Shown here: in pieces, positions 38,416 to 49,107 of the stretch
How the letters are laid out: every line of letters begins with the position of its first letter
Numbering within the stretch: the first letter of the stretch is position 1
Source: Marinospirillum sp.
GTDB lineage: Bacteria > Pseudomonadota > Gammaproteobacteria > Pseudomonadales > Halomonadaceae
Assembly (NCBI RefSeq): GCF_014859565.1
Contig: NZ_JACUUA010000004.1
Coordinates: forward strand, 1 to 64,000
DNA length: 64,000 nucleotides
Reading direction: 5' to 3'
The notes under the pieces: generated by a model
Told to the model about the DNA's origin: nothing
Database searches by the model: none
The model's input: the letters and a program-made list of their open reading frames with translations, nothing else
Translations under genes and position numbers: made by a program

Positions 38416-39806
38416 TGCAGGCTCTGACTTTATCGCAGCTGGCAACCTTCCTGCAGGCTGATTTGCGTGGCGAAACAGCCCAACGACTGATTAGTGTTGA
38501 TATTGACAGCCGAAAATTACATGTCGGTAGCCTGTTTGCTGCACTCAAAGGGCAGCGGGTTGATGGGCATCATTTTCTGGATGCTGCTGCCGCCAAAGGT
38601 GCTACCGCAGCACTGGTGGAAGAGTGGCAGCCAAGTCGTTTGCCACAGCTGCGAGTCAAATCGGTTCCTGCTGCGCTGGGTCAGCTGGCTGCCTGGAATC
38701 GTAACCAGTTTAAACAGCCGCTGATTGCAGTCACCGGTAACAGTGGCAAAACCAGTGTTAAAGAAATGTTAGCCGCTGTTTTATCGGCACATTATGGGCA
38801 GGTGCTGGCAACCCGTGGCAATATGAACAACGAGCTGGGTATGCCGCTAACCCTGCTGAAGTTGCAACCTGTGCATCAGGCCGCAGTGATTGAACTAGGT
38901 GCCAATCATCTGGGTGAAATTGACTACCTTGCCGGTCTGGCTCGTCCGGATATTGGTATGATCACCAATGTCACCGGTGCGCATCTGGGTGAGTTTGGCA
39001 GTATGGAATCCATTGCACTTGCCAAAGGTGAGCTGCTGCAACATCTGTCGATCAGCGGTTGTGCCGTCCTGAATGCAGAAGATGCTTTTTTTGAATTCTG
39101 GCAGCAGCGTGCCCAATGCCCAGTACTGAGTTTTGGTTTACACCGGGGTGATGTGCGAGCGGAAGCAATACAGCTTGACCACTTCGGGAATCCATCTTTC
39201 ACAGCTGTAACGCCCTGGGGTTCACAACAGATCACACTGCAGCTGCCGGGTCAGCATAATATTGCCAATGCACTGGCGGTGATGGCAGCGGCTGGCCAGC
39301 TGGGCATTCCACTGGCTTTACAGGCCAATGCACTGGGTCAGTTACAGCCGGTACCGGGTCGCTTACACAGAATCAACGCCTGGGGTGATGCCCTGTTGCT
39401 GGATGACAGTTACAATGCCAGTCCCGGCGCCGTGAAATCAGCCATCAATGTGCTGGCTGCACTGCCCGGTAAGCGTTTACTGGCACTGGGTAGTCTGGCT
39501 GAGCTGGGTGAGGCAACGGATGCCATTCATCGGGAGCTGGGTAGGTATGCCCGTGAAGCAGGGCTGGATGGTTTGTATGTGCTGCAGGGCAAGGCGAACC
39601 TGGCAGCAGAGTCTTTTGGCGCCGGAGCCCAGATAGCTGCAACTCATGCTGAACTGGCTGATGTGCTGCGCCCGAAAATGAATCATCAGACCTGCCTGCT
39701 GGTCAAGGGATCACGCAGCGCCGGTATGGAAAAATTAGTGAATTTACTCAGAGCAGAGGTCAATACGCCAGCCTCTGCAGTCACCAACCATAAAAAGATG
39801 AAATAA
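38412..39806 (+). CDS. murF: UDP-MurNAc-tripeptide:D-Ala-D-Ala ligase MurF
   Basis: A 464-residue Mur ligase that adds D-alanyl-D-alanine to complete the pentapeptide precursor. The ATP loop is AVTGNSGKTSVKEML and the DDSYNASP motif is present in the C-terminal half. Of two adjacent ATGs, 38412 has GGAGGA at 7 bp. mraY follows after 3 bp. Confidence 0.97.
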   Translation: MMQALTLSQLATFLQADLRGETAQRLISVDIDSRKLHVGSLFAALKGQRVDGHHFLDAAAAKGATAALVEEWQPSRLPQLRVKSVPAALGQLAAWNRNQFKQPLIAVTGNSGKTSVKEMLAAVLSAHYGQVLATRGNMNNELGMPLTLLKLQPVHQAAVIELGANHLGEIDYLAGLARPDIGMITNVTGAHLGEFGSMESIALAKGELLQHLSISGCAVLNAEDAFFEFWQQRAQCPVLSFGLHRGDVRAEAIQLDHFGNPSFTAVTPWGSQQITLQLPGQHNIANALAVMAAAGQLGIPLALQANALGQLQPVPGRLHRINAWGDALLLDDSYNASPGAVKSAINVLAALPGKRLLALGSLAELGEATDAIHRELGRYAREAGLDGLYVLQGKANLAAESFGAGAQIAATHAELADVLRPKMNHQTCLLVKGSRSAGMEKLVNLLRAEVNTPASAVTNHKKMK

Positions 39807-39809
39807 CCG

Positions 39810-40892
39810 ATGCTGCTTTGGCTGACCCAATACCTGACACAATTTCATGCCATTTTTGAAGTGTTCAACTACCTGACTTTTCGCAGCATTCTGGGTGTCC
39901 TCACTTCGTTGGCTTTTTCACTGCTGATTGGTCCTCTGGTGATCCGACGACTGGCTGAACGCCAGATCGGACAAGCCATTCGTGATGATGGCCCTCAATC
40001 CCACCTGTCCAAGGCCGGAACACCCACCATGGGTGGTGCTTTGATCCTGCTGTCCATCTGTCTCAGTACCCTGCTCTGGTCGGACTTGAATAATCGTTTT
40101 GTCTGGATTGTTCTGGGTGTGACCTTAAGTTTTGGAGCAATTGGCTGGGTAGATGACTGGCGTAAGGTGGTGGAAAAAAATCCACGTGGGCTGCCCGCGC
40201 GCTGGAAGTACTTCTGGCAATCTGTGGCTGGTTTTACGGCTGCACTGGTATTGTTTTACACGGCTCAGGTGCCGGCAGAAACCCAGCTGATTTTCCCCTT
40301 CTTCAAGAATTATGTCCTGGAACTGGGCGTATTTTTTATTCTGCTGACTTATTTTGTGATTGTTGGCTCCAGTAATGCCGTGAACCTGACCGATGGCCTG
40401 GATGGTCTGGCGATTCTGCCAACGGTTATGGTGGCCGGTGCACTGGGCATTTTTGCTTATGCCAGTGGCAACATAAATTTTGCCAATTATCTGTTAATTC
40501 CTTTTGTGCCGGGCTCCGGTGAGCTGGTGGTGTTCTGTGCCGCCATTATTGGCGCGGGGCTGGGTTTTCTCTGGTTTAACACCTACCCGGCTCAGGTGTT
40601 TATGGGTGATGTGGGTGCACTGGCACTGGGTGCTGCACTAGGTGTGGTAGCCGTGGTGGTGCGCCAGGAGATAGTGCTGTTTATCATGGGTGGTATTTTT
40701 GTTATGGAAACCCTGTCCGTCATCATTCAGGTGGCATCTTTTAAAATGACTGGCCGCCGGGTATTCCGCATGGCACCCCTGCACCATCATTTTGAGTTAA
40801 AAGGCTGGCCGGAACCCCGTGTTATTGTTCGCTTCTGGATTATCACCGTTGTTCTGGTACTGATTGGTCTTTCCACCTTGAAACTGCGTTGA
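39810..40892 (+). CDS. mraY: Phospho-MurNAc-pentapeptide transferase MraY
   Basis: A 360-residue polytopic enzyme that attaches the precursor to undecaprenyl phosphate, making lipid I. About ten transmembrane helices are visible. Signature motifs are [13 protein letters not shown], the catalytic VDDWRKV and [10 protein letters not shown], and the cytoplasmic loop [14 protein letters not shown] near the C-terminus. It overlaps the frame of murD only outside the real murD start. Confidence 0.98.
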   Translation: MLLWLTQYLTQFHAIFEVFNYLTFRSILGVLTSLAFSLLIGPLVIRRLAERQIGQAIRDDGPQSHLSKAGTPTMGGALILLSICLSTLLWSDLNNRFVWIVLGVTLSFGAIGWVDDWRKVVEKNPRGLPARWKYFWQSVAGFTAALVLFYTAQVPAETQLIFPFFKNYVLELGVFFILLTYFVIVGSSNAVNLTDGLDGLAILPTVMVAGALGIFAYASGNINFANYLLIPFVPGSGELVVFCAAIIGAGLGFLWFNTYPAQVFMGDVGALALGAALGVVAVVVRQEIVLFIMGGIFVMETLSVIIQVASFKMTGRRVFRMAPLHHHFELKGWPEPRVIVRFWIITVVLVLIGLSTLKLR

Positions 40893-40924
40893 AATGTAAC
40901 TGGGCTGATATTAAGGAGACAGGG

Positions 40925-42280
40925 ATGCAGGCAGAGTATAAAAGTAAAGCGGAGTACCTGATTATTGGTCTGGGTGCCACCGGTCTGTCTGTTGCCCGTT
41001 ATCTGGCTGAACGGGGTCTGCGTTTTTCCGTGGCAGATACTCGTTACAACCCTCCTGGACTCAATGAATTCACGACCAGCTGGCCGGATGCCTCCATCTG
41101 GCTGGGACCGCTGGATGCCGAGTTGACCAGTCGCATGAGCACTCTGGTGGTCAGTCCCGGTATCAGTGTCAATGAACAGGCCATCAGTGCAGCTCGTGCC
41201 GCCGGTGTGGAGGTGATTGGTGATGTGGAACTCTTCTGCCGTGAAGTCAGCACACCCATTCTTGCCGTGACGGGTTCCAATGCGAAAAGCACGGTGACAA
41301 CACTGATTGGAGAAATGGCAGCTGCAGCGGGTAAACAGGTGGGTGTGGGTGGAAATATTGGATTGCCAGTATTGGATCTGCTGCGCGAAGGGCGCAAAGA
41401 TCTGTATGTGCTGGAGTTGTCTTCATTTCAGTTGGAAACCACCCAGTCCCTGACTGCCAGAGGGGCAGTGCTGTTGAATATCAGTGAAGATCATCTGGAT
41501 CGTTATGTGGGTATGGACGAATATATCCTGGCCAAACAGCGTATTTTTCATCGTTGTGAAACAGCCATTTTTAATCGTGCAGATGCCCTGACTGTTCCGA
41601 TTCATGGTCAGAATGCCCGTCGTCTCAGTTTTGGGCTGGATCATCCAACAGGTGAAAGTGAACTCGGTCTGGCCGAGCATGAAGGACAGACCTGGTTGTT
41701 TCGCGGTGATCTGCCACTGATGCCAACCGCCGAGGTGCCTCTGGCCGGTGATCATGGCATCAGTAATGCACTGGCTGCTTTTGCCCTGGGTTTTGCCGCT
41801 GGCTTGTCGGTGGATGCCATGCGTCGTGCAGTGGTTGATTTTCAATCCCTACCACATCGCTGCCAGCGACTGGCTAGTCGTAAAGGTGTGGTTTATTACA
41901 ATGACTCCAAGGCTACCAATGTTGGTGCCACACTGGCGGCCGTTAAAGGCCTTAAAAAACCTGACTCACCACTCTGGTTAATACTGGGTGGTGAAGGTAA
42001 AGGGCAGGATTTTTCACCGTTTAAAACAGCATTGCAAGAAGGCATCGGTGGAGTGGCCTTGATTGGTCGTGATGCAGTGATGCTGGCTGAACAGTTACCC
42101 GAAAGCACTCAAAAACAGCACTGTGATTCATTGGCTCGGGCAGTCGAGTGGATTGCTTCCAGAGCCAAAGCAGGAGATCAGGTGCTGTTATCACCGGCGT
42201 GTGCCAGTTTTGATCAGTTTCGTGGATTTGTCCATCGGGGAGAGGTGTTCACCGAGTGCGTACTCAACTTGCCGGACTGA
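40925..42280 (+). CDS. murD: UDP-MurNAc-L-alanine:D-glutamate ligase MurD
   Basis: A 451-residue Mur ligase adding D-glutamate. The N-terminal UDP-binding domain starts LIIGLGATGLSVARYL; the ATP loop is AVTGSNAKSTVTTLIG, with NAKST where most MurD have NGKST. ATG 40925 is preferred because AAGGAG lies 6 bp upstream; the open frame from 40889 overlaps mraY. ftsW starts inside its last 25 bp. Confidence 0.97.
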   Translation: MQAEYKSKAEYLIIGLGATGLSVARYLAERGLRFSVADTRYNPPGLNEFTTSWPDASIWLGPLDAELTSRMSTLVVSPGISVNEQAISAARAAGVEVIGDVELFCREVSTPILAVTGSNAKSTVTTLIGEMAAAAGKQVGVGGNIGLPVLDLLREGRKDLYVLELSSFQLETTQSLTARGAVLLNISEDHLDRYVGMDEYILAKQRIFHRCETAIFNRADALTVPIHGQNARRLSFGLDHPTGESELGLAEHEGQTWLFRGDLPLMPTAEVPLAGDHGISNALAAFALGFAAGLSVDAMRRAVVDFQSLPHRCQRLASRKGVVYYNDSKATNVGATLAAVKGLKKPDSPLWLILGGEGKGQDFSPFKTALQEGIGGVALIGRDAVMLAEQLPESTQKQHCDSLARAVEWIASRAKAGDQVLLSPACASFDQFRGFVHRGEVFTECVLNLPD

Positions 42281-43458
42281 TTCGTGGCTTGCCTGATCTG
42301 AAACAGCTGCTGGTTTTTTGCCGTCAGCTGCATTTAAGCTCCACCAGGCATCTGGATGGCTGGCTGATGTTCAGCAGTCTGACTTTGCTGCTGCTGGGTT
42401 GGCTGATGGTCAGCTCGGCCTCAATCAGCGTTGCTGAAGCCTGGACAGGCGATCCGCAGTATTTTGCCTTGCGCCAGGGGTTATTTATCGGCCTGGCCTT
42501 GGGCACGGCTTTACTGGTCAGTCAGCTGCCATTGGCCTGGAGTCGTTTTAACGGTCACTGGTTTTTATTGCTGGCTTTTCTGCTGCTGCTGGTTGTACAG
42601 CTGGTGGGTCGAGAGGTTAATGGCAGTACCCGCTGGCTTAGTCTGGGTGTCTTTAACCTACAAACCTCCGAGCTGGCAAAAATTTGTTTGCTGATATATC
42701 TGGCAGGGTATCTGGTACGCCATCAGCAGGATGTACGTGCAACGGCCAGCGGTTTTTTAAAGCCTCTGCTGGTGGTGGTTGCTTATGGTGGTTTGCTGAT
42801 TGCCCAACCGGATTATGGTGGGTTGGTGGTGGTCATGGCGGCAGTCATGGGTATGGTTTTTCTGGCCGGGGTACGTTTTCAGCATTTTTTTCTGGTGTTG
42901 TTTGCTGCCGTAGCAGCATTAACCCTGATTGCTGTGCTGGAACCTTACCGGATGCAGCGACTGGTGAGTTTCACTGACCCCTGGGCACGCCAGTTTGACT
43001 CGGGTTATCAGTTAACCCAGGCCTTGATTGCTTATGGCCGAGGGCACTGGGTTGGGCTGGGTCTGGGCAATAGTGTACAGAAGCTCTTTTATTTGCCCGA
43101 GGCACATACCGACTTTATTTTCTCAATACTTTCCGAAGAGCTGGGGCTGTTGGGCGGTCTGATGACTCTTGGGCTTTATGTGCTGCTACTAGCGCGTATT
43201 TTTATTATCGGTCGTCAATGTGAATTGGGCGGGCAGTTTTTCTCAGCTTATCTTTGTTATGGCATTGCCATGATTTTTGCCACTCAGGTATTAATCAATC
43301 TTGGGGTGAATACCGGGCTTTTGCCCACCAAAGGATTAACTTTGCCATTAATCAGTTATGGCGGTAGCAGCCTGCTTGCCTGTGGCCTGATGCTGGGACT
43401 GGTGTTTCGTGCTGATCATGAAAGACGCAAAGCAGAGCAACAAGAGGAACAGGCGTGA
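42256..43458 (+). CDS. ftsW: Septal peptidoglycan polymerase FtsW
   Basis: A 400-residue SEDS-family glycosyltransferase with about ten membrane helices that polymerises lipid II at the septum with FtsI. Conserved blocks include GREVNGSTRWLSLG, QPDYGG and GLLPTKGLTLPLISYGGSS. The catalytic Asp region follows the QPDYGG and PYRMQRLVSFTDPW segments. The proposed start is GTG 42256, with AGAGG 10 bp upstream, overlapping murD. murG overlaps by 4 bp. Confidence 0.95.
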   Translation: MRTQLAGLIRGLPDLKQLLVFCRQLHLSSTRHLDGWLMFSSLTLLLLGWLMVSSASISVAEAWTGDPQYFALRQGLFIGLALGTALLVSQLPLAWSRFNGHWFLLLAFLLLLVVQLVGREVNGSTRWLSLGVFNLQTSELAKICLLIYLAGYLVRHQQDVRATASGFLKPLLVVVAYGGLLIAQPDYGGLVVVMAAVMGMVFLAGVRFQHFFLVLFAAVAALTLIAVLEPYRMQRLVSFTDPWARQFDSGYQLTQALIAYGRGHWVGLGLGNSVQKLFYLPEAHTDFIFSILSEELGLLGGLMTLGLYVLLLARIFIIGRQCELGGQFFSAYLCYGIAMIFATQVLINLGVNTGLLPTKGLTLPLISYGGSSLLACGLMLGLVFRADHERRKAEQQEEQA

Positions 43459-44573
43459 ACACAGCGCAACACAAGGCACCCATCCTGCTGATGGCGGGTG
43501 GAACTGGTGGCCATATTTTTCCGGCACTGGCAGTGGCAAAACTATTGACTGATCAAGGTCATCCGGTGGTCTGGTTAGGCAGTCAGAAGAGTATGGAAGC
43601 CCGCAGAGTACCTGAAGCGGGCATTACTTTTTATGGCCTCAGGGTTTCCGGGCTGCGAGGTAAAGGTAAAGCAGCATTGCTTTTAGCACCTTTCCGCCTA
43701 CTGATCAGCCTTTGGCAGGCAGTGAGTATTCTTCGATCGATCAAGCCAGCTTGTGTGGTGGGTTTTGGTGGTTTTGCCAGTGGCCCTGGTGGGCTGGCAG
43801 CCTGGTTGTTACGTATTCCGCTATTTGTTCATGAGCAAAATGCCTTGCCGGGTATGACCAATCGCTGGTTATCGCGCATGGCGCGTCGGGTTTTTACGGC
43901 TTTCCCACAAGCTTTTTCTGATTTGCCAAAAGCTCTGTGTGTTGGTAATCCGGTGCGAGCGGAGTTATTACAATTACCACCGCCGGCACAACGTTATGCT
44001 GAACGCAGTGATCCGGTGCGATTACTGGTAGTGGGCGGCAGTCTGGGTGCCCAGTCACTGAATACCAGCCTGCCCGCTGCACTGGCTCTGTTGTCACAAT
44101 CCATGCTACCCGTATCCATGCTGCCACAAGTCAGGCATCAGACGGGTGCAAATAAAGAAGAGGCTACTCGTGCTGCCTATGCGGCTGCTTGTCCTGATCT
44201 GTTAAATCGAGTGGAAATCTGCAGTTTTATTGAAGACATGGCTGAAGCGATGGGTTGGGCTGATCTGGTGATCTGCCGTGCCGGTGCCCTGACTATTTCC
44301 GAGCTGGCTGCGGTGGGGGTGGCCTCATTACTGGTGCCTTTCCCCTTTGCAGTGGATGATCACCAGACTCATAATGCCCATTTTTTAGCCGATGCTGGTG
44401 CTGCAATCCTATTGCCCCAATCAGAGTTGACACCGGCGGGACTGGCTGAGCTGTTGCAAAGCCGATTGTTACAGCGTGACTCGCTGGCCGAAATGGCCGT
44501 CAAGGCAGCGGGATTAGCTCGAATTTCAGCTGGTGAACAAATGGTTCAAACACTTTTGAAGGATATCTCATGA
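43455..44573 (+). CDS. murG: Lipid II synthase MurG
   Basis: A 372-residue peripheral glycosyltransferase adding GlcNAc to lipid I on the cytoplasmic face. N-terminal [15 protein letters not shown], the [16 protein letters not shown] loop and the nucleotide-sugar site [15 protein letters not shown] are present. It starts with GTG 43455, overlapping ftsW by 4 bp, with GAGGAAC upstream. murC overlaps its stop by 4 bp. Confidence 0.97.
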   Translation: MNTAQHKAPILLMAGGTGGHIFPALAVAKLLTDQGHPVVWLGSQKSMEARRVPEAGITFYGLRVSGLRGKGKAALLLAPFRLLISLWQAVSILRSIKPACVVGFGGFASGPGGLAAWLLRIPLFVHEQNALPGMTNRWLSRMARRVFTAFPQAFSDLPKALCVGNPVRAELLQLPPPAQRYAERSDPVRLLVVGGSLGAQSLNTSLPAALALLSQSMLPVSMLPQVRHQTGANKEEATRAAYAAACPDLLNRVEICSFIEDMAEAMGWADLVICRAGALTISELAAVGVASLLVPFPFAVDDHQTHNAHFLADAGAAILLPQSELTPAGLAELLQSRLLQRDSLAEMAVKAAGLARISAGEQMVQTLLKDIS

Positions 44574-46003
44574 CCAAGTTGCCCTATCGTGTACCCGTCA
44601 TGCGCCGTATCAGTCATATCCACTTTGTGGGTATTGGTGGTTCTGGCATGTGTGGCATTGCTGAAGTACTGCTGACTCAGGGTTATCAGGTCAGTGGCTC
44701 TGATCTTAGCAGCGGTGCTGCAGTTAAACGACTGGAAGATCTAGGTGCCAGAGTCTGTATAGGCCATGCGGCAGAGCACATTGAAGGAACCGATGTGGTG
44801 GTGGTGTCCACAGCCATTAATGAGACTAATCCAGAGGTTCAGGCTGCTCTGGCAGCAAGGATTCCGGTGGTGCGCCGAGCAGAAATGCTGGCCGAGTTGA
44901 TGCGTTTTCGTCACGGTATTGCCGTGGCTGGTACACACGGCAAAACCACTACCACCAGCCTGATTGCCTCCATTCTGGCAGAAGCCGGGCAGGATCCAAC
45001 CTTTGTGATTGGTGGCAAGCTGACTCAGGCAGGAACCAATGCCCGGCTGGGTGAATCCCGTTATCTGGTGGCTGAAGCTGATGAGTCGGATGCTTCATTT
45101 CTGCATCTGCAACCGATGGTGTCCATTGTAACCAATATTGATGCTGATCATATGTCCACCTATGGTGGTGATTTTGAAAAGCTCAAACAGACGTTTATTG
45201 AGTTTTTGCACAACCTGCCATTTTACGGCCTGGCAGTAGTCTGTACCGATGATGAGGTGGTGAGGGAGTTAATTCCCAGGATCGGACGCCCGCTGTTAAC
45301 CTACGGTATTAATGAGGAAGCTGATTTCCGTGCTGTTGATTTCTCACAGATTGGTCGGGATATATGCTTTAAGGTTTTACGTCCTGAGGGTTTTTCCCCT
45401 TTGGATATCACCCTGAAAATTCCTGGTCGTCATAACATGTTGAATGCTCTGGCGGCTATTGCTGTGGCAACGGATGAAGGCATCTCTGATCAGGCCATAG
45501 TTGATGGTCTGGCTAACTTTCAAGGTGTTGGAAGACGTTTTCAACAGCTGGGTAACTTCCCTGTTGGCTCTGGTGAAATCATGCTGGTGGATGATTATGG
45601 TCACCATCCACGGGAAGTGGAGGCAGTGATCAAGGCTGTGCGTGAAGGTTGGCCAGAACGGCGGCTGGTGATGATTTATCAACCACACCGATTTACCCGT
45701 ACCCGTGATCTATATGAGGATTTTGTCAAGGTGTTGTCCCGGGTGGATACCCTGGTATTACTGGATGTTTACGCCGCCGGTGAGGCTAGTATCCCCGGTG
45801 CGGATGGTCGCAGTCTGAGTGGCTCCATTCGGCAGCGCGGCAAGCTTGACCCCTTGTTTATTGATGACAATGCCGAGTTAGAGAACCTACTGGCTGATGT
45901 ATTAAGACCGGGTGATATCCTGCTGACCCAGGGTGCCGGTGATGTGGGTGGTATTGCCCAGCGCCTGGCAGCGACCGGGCTTGAATTTGTCAAAGCCAGT
46001 TAA
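44570..46003 (+). CDS. murC: UDP-MurNAc:L-alanine ligase MurC
   Basis: A 477-residue Mur ligase adding the first residue, L-alanine. The N-terminal motif [17 protein letters not shown] and the ATP loop [19 protein letters not shown] are typical of MurC, as is the C-terminal [10 protein letters not shown] block. The start overlaps murG by 4 bp. ddlB follows after 13 bp. Confidence 0.98.
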   Translation: MTKLPYRVPVMRRISHIHFVGIGGSGMCGIAEVLLTQGYQVSGSDLSSGAAVKRLEDLGARVCIGHAAEHIEGTDVVVVSTAINETNPEVQAALAARIPVVRRAEMLAELMRFRHGIAVAGTHGKTTTTSLIASILAEAGQDPTFVIGGKLTQAGTNARLGESRYLVAEADESDASFLHLQPMVSIVTNIDADHMSTYGGDFEKLKQTFIEFLHNLPFYGLAVVCTDDEVVRELIPRIGRPLLTYGINEEADFRAVDFSQIGRDICFKVLRPEGFSPLDITLKIPGRHNMLNALAAIAVATDEGISDQAIVDGLANFQGVGRRFQQLGNFPVGSGEIMLVDDYGHHPREVEAVIKAVREGWPERRLVMIYQPHRFTRTRDLYEDFVKVLSRVDTLVLLDVYAAGEASIPGADGRSLSGSIRQRGKLDPLFIDDNAELENLLADVLRPGDILLTQGAGDVGGIAQRLAATGLEFVKAS

Positions 46004-46016
46004 AGCAGAGGGTGAC

Positions 46017-46961
46017 ATGAGTCTGACTGAACAAGAAATTCACGCATACGGACGGGTTGCAGTATTGATGGGTGGCTGTTCTGCTGAGCGCGAAGTCTCG
46101 CTGCGCAGTGGTCAGGCTGTGCTGGATGCCTTACTGCGTAGTGGTGTTAATGCCTTTGGCTTAGAGTTAGGTCGTGATGCACTCTTGCAGCTCACGGCAG
46201 AAAAGTTTGATAAAGCATTTATCGCCTTGCATGGACGCGGTGGTGAGGATGGCAGCATTCAGGGTGTGCTGGAGTGGTTGCGTATTCCTTATACTGGCAG
46301 TGATGTTCTGGCATCTGCACTGGGCATGGATAAATACAAGTGCAAACAGGTCTGGCAAGGTATGGGGTTACCAACTCCGGCTTCTGCTTTGCTGACAGCC
46401 GCCACCCGTGCAGAAGCCTTGGTGGCAGAGTTGGGCTTACCACTGATGATTAAGCCAGCGCACGAAGGCTCCAGTATTGGTATGAGCAAAGTGGTTTCAG
46501 TCGAACAATTGCAACAGGCCTATCAGGAAGCAGCTCGTTATGATGACCGGGTACTGGCCGAACAGTTTGTCACTGGTGCTGAATTTACTGTCAGTATTGT
46601 GGATGATCAGGCGCTTCCGGTGATCGGTTTAAAAACCACCCATGATTTTTATGATTTCAGTGCCAAATATACCGCTACGGATACTCGTTATCTGCTACCC
46701 AGCGGTTTGCCTGCCGCTGAAGAGGCTGCATTGCAGCAGTTGGCACTGGATGCTTATCGCGCGGTGGGTTGTGAAAGCTGGGGACGAGTGGATGTAATGG
46801 TGGATCAACAGGGTCAACCCTGGTTGTTGGAAGTCAATACCAGCCCGGGTATGACGGATCATAGTCTGGTTCCTCAGGCTGCTGCTCACGCAGGAATCAG
46901 TTTTGAGCAGCTGGTACTGAAAATACTGGCAACCGCCAGACTCAAGGTGTTCCGTGGTTAA
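46017..46961 (+). CDS. ddlB: D-alanine:D-alanine ligase DdlB
   Basis: A 314-residue ATP-grasp ligase making the D-Ala-D-Ala dipeptide used by MurF. N-terminal VAVLMGGCSAEREVSLRSG, the FIALHGRGGEDGSIQG loop, IKPAHEGSSIGM and the C-terminal metal site LLEVNTSPGMTDHSLVP are present. ATG 46017 is preceded by GAGGGTG. The longer frame to 45933 lies in murC. ftsQ overlaps by 8 bp. Confidence 0.97.
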   Translation: MSLTEQEIHAYGRVAVLMGGCSAEREVSLRSGQAVLDALLRSGVNAFGLELGRDALLQLTAEKFDKAFIALHGRGGEDGSIQGVLEWLRIPYTGSDVLASALGMDKYKCKQVWQGMGLPTPASALLTAATRAEALVAELGLPLMIKPAHEGSSIGMSKVVSVEQLQQAYQEAARYDDRVLAEQFVTGAEFTVSIVDDQALPVIGLKTTHDFYDFSAKYTATDTRYLLPSGLPAAEEAALQQLALDAYRAVGCESWGRVDVMVDQQGQPWLLEVNTSPGMTDHSLVPQAAAHAGISFEQLVLKILATARLKVFRG

Positions 46962-47652
46962 AATTGGGTTGTGGTTAAAAGCACTGGTTCCATTGCTGGT
47001 GCTTTTGTTGCTGGTGGTCTGGTGGCTGAACTGGACACTGGCGCGCCCGGTTGGACAGGTGGCAATTTATGGTGAGGTACGCCACGCTGATCTGGAAAAA
47101 CTACAGCAACAGGCACTGCCCTGGCTGGATGCACCCTTCTGGAAAGTGGATCTAGCCGGACTCAAACAAACCCTGGAGCAAGACCCCTGGCTGGCGCGTG
47201 TCAGTGTCAGTCGTCATTGGCCGGATCAAATTCGTCTGGATCTGGATGAACGGGTTGCATGGTCTGCCTGGAATCATAATGGTTTGCTGGATGAACAAGG
47301 GCAGGTTTTTTATCCTGCAAGTCACAGTGATATTGTTACCGGCAGACAGATTTATGCCGAAATGGATACACTGGCAGAAGCACTAAAACTCTGGGAAACT
47401 CTAGAACCCTTGTTGCACAGGCAGCAACTGGTATTAACAGAATTAAAACTGGAAGCCCGTGGCGCCTGGCAACTGCAGTTAAATGGATCTGTCCGTGTAG
47501 TTGTAGGACGTGATAACATAGAAAAACGTATAAATCGTTTTTTATGGGCATGGCAGACTTGGCTATCGGCAGAAGCAGAAAATATTGCTGGAGTTGATCT
47601 GCGTTACCCCAATGGCCTGTCAGTTGCCTGGATACAATCGGGTAGGGAATAA
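46954..47652 (+). CDS. ftsQ: Cell division protein FtsQ
   Basis: A 232-residue bitopic divisome protein. One N-terminal membrane helix (about residues 9-28) is followed by a POTRA domain (VAIYGEVRHADLEKLQQQAL and DPWLARVSVSRHWPDQIRL) and the beta domain that binds FtsLB. GTG 46954 starts it within the end of ddlB, with AAGG upstream. Confidence 0.95.
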   Translation: MVKIGLWLKALVPLLVLLLLVVWWLNWTLARPVGQVAIYGEVRHADLEKLQQQALPWLDAPFWKVDLAGLKQTLEQDPWLARVSVSRHWPDQIRLDLDERVAWSAWNHNGLLDEQGQVFYPASHSDIVTGRQIYAEMDTLAEALKLWETLEPLLHRQQLVLTELKLEARGAWQLQLNGSVRVVVGRDNIEKRINRFLWAWQTWLSAEAENIAGVDLRYPNGLSVAWIQSGRE

Positions 47653-47672
47653 CCAAGGAGTTTTTTTCCATT

Positions 47673-48935
47673 ATGGCTCTGCAATCACACCACGGCAATC
47701 TGGTTGTTGGACTGGATATTGGCACCTCAAAGGTGGTTGCCATTGTTGGGCAGCGGACTCCTGAAGGTAAGCTGGAAATTATTGGTCTTGGATCTCATCC
47801 TTCTCGTGGCTTAAAGAAAGGTGTAGTTATCAATATTGACTCTACTGTGCAATCCATCCGACGCGCGGTAGAGGAAGCCGAGTTAATGGCTGGTTGTGAA
47901 ATACACTCGGTTTATGTGGGGATTGCAGGCAGCCATGTACACAGCATGAACTCACACGGCATAGTTGCCATCAGGGATCGTGAAGTGGGGGAAGCTGATC
48001 TAGAACGAGTCATTGATGCAGCACGCGCTGTTGCTATACCTGCGGATCAGAAGATCATTCATATCCTGCCACAGGAATATGCAATTGATAACCAGGAAGG
48101 CATTAGAGAACCAATGGGCATGTCGGGTGTCCGACTTGAAGCCAAGGTTCATCTGGTGACCTGTGCGGTAAATGCTGTTCAAAATATTGAAAAATGTGTT
48201 CGTCGTTGTGGGCTTGAAGTTGAAGATATAATTCTTGAGCAGCTTGCTTCCAGTTATTCAGTATTAACAGAAGATGAAAAAGAGCTGGGTGTCTGTATTG
48301 TTGATATTGGTGGCGGCACAACGGATATTGCAATATTCACTGAAGGTGCCATACGTCATACTGCGGTAATTCCAATTGCCGGAGATCAGGTGACTAATGA
48401 TATTGCCATGGCATTGCGTACACCCACGATCCATGCTGAAAACATTAAAATTAAATATGCCTGTGCACTGACACAGCTTGCCGGCCCGGAAGAAATGCTC
48501 AAGGTTCCCAGTGTGGGTGATCGCCCTGCCAGGGATTTGTCCCGCCAGGCACTGGCCGAAGTGGTAGAGCCGCGTTATGACGAACTGTTTACCTTGATCC
48601 AGGCAGAGCTTAGACGCAGTGGTTTTGAAGACCTGATGCCGGCTGGAATTGTACTAACCGGCGGTACTTCAAAAATGGAAGGTGCTGTAGAGCTGGCGGA
48701 AGAGATATTTCATGCGCCGGTCAGGCTTGCCAGTCCCCAATTTGTGGTGGGATTGGATGATGTGGTTAGTAACCCGATTTATGCTACCGGTGTAGGCTTG
48801 TTGCATTATGCGTTGCAACGTACGGAATCAGAAAGCCTGCCTGAAGGAAGTTATCGTCATGAACCTGTTCGTGCTGATGCGGGTGGAGAAGTGTTGACTA
48901 CACGCATTAAGCGATGGTTTCAGCGACAGTTTTAA
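47673..48935 (+). CDS. ftsA: Cell division protein FtsA
   Basis: A 420-residue actin-fold protein that anchors FtsZ filaments to the membrane. N-terminal LVVGLDIGTSKVVAIVG is the phosphate-1 motif; CIVDIGGGTTDIAIF is phosphate-2; GIVLTGGTSKMEGAVEL is the adenosine motif. The C-terminal amphipathic helix TTRIKRWFQRQF is the membrane-targeting sequence. AAGGAG lies 12 bp upstream. 172 AT-rich bp separate it from ftsZ. Confidence 0.97.
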   Translation: MALQSHHGNLVVGLDIGTSKVVAIVGQRTPEGKLEIIGLGSHPSRGLKKGVVINIDSTVQSIRRAVEEAELMAGCEIHSVYVGIAGSHVHSMNSHGIVAIRDREVGEADLERVIDAARAVAIPADQKIIHILPQEYAIDNQEGIREPMGMSGVRLEAKVHLVTCAVNAVQNIEKCVRRCGLEVEDIILEQLASSYSVLTEDEKELGVCIVDIGGGTTDIAIFTEGAIRHTAVIPIAGDQVTNDIAMALRTPTIHAENIKIKYACALTQLAGPEEMLKVPSVGDRPARDLSRQALAEVVEPRYDELFTLIQAELRRSGFEDLMPAGIVLTGGTSKMEGAVELAEEIFHAPVRLASPQFVVGLDDVVSNPIYATGVGLLHYALQRTESESLPEGSYRHEPVRADAGGEVLTTRIKRWFQRQF

Positions 48936-49107
48936 GTAACAACAACTTTTTATGTTATTAATAAGGGCTTGCAGAAATTTTTTTTCTGTGTGGCATTCAT
49001 TATGCTTGCTGTATTTGTTAGTCTAATGCAGAGTTGCGTAATCAAGCGTGTTTTAGGTGATCCCCGTACCAATTTTTGGATGTGGATTGCTTTCTGGAGA
49101 CGGCCAA

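Noticed and set aside
48936..49107. ftsZ promoter using TTGCTG (49006-49011) and TCTAAT (49022-49027)
   Set aside because: The spacer is only 10 bp, too short for a sigma-70 promoter; the region is AT-rich but I cannot place a promoter.
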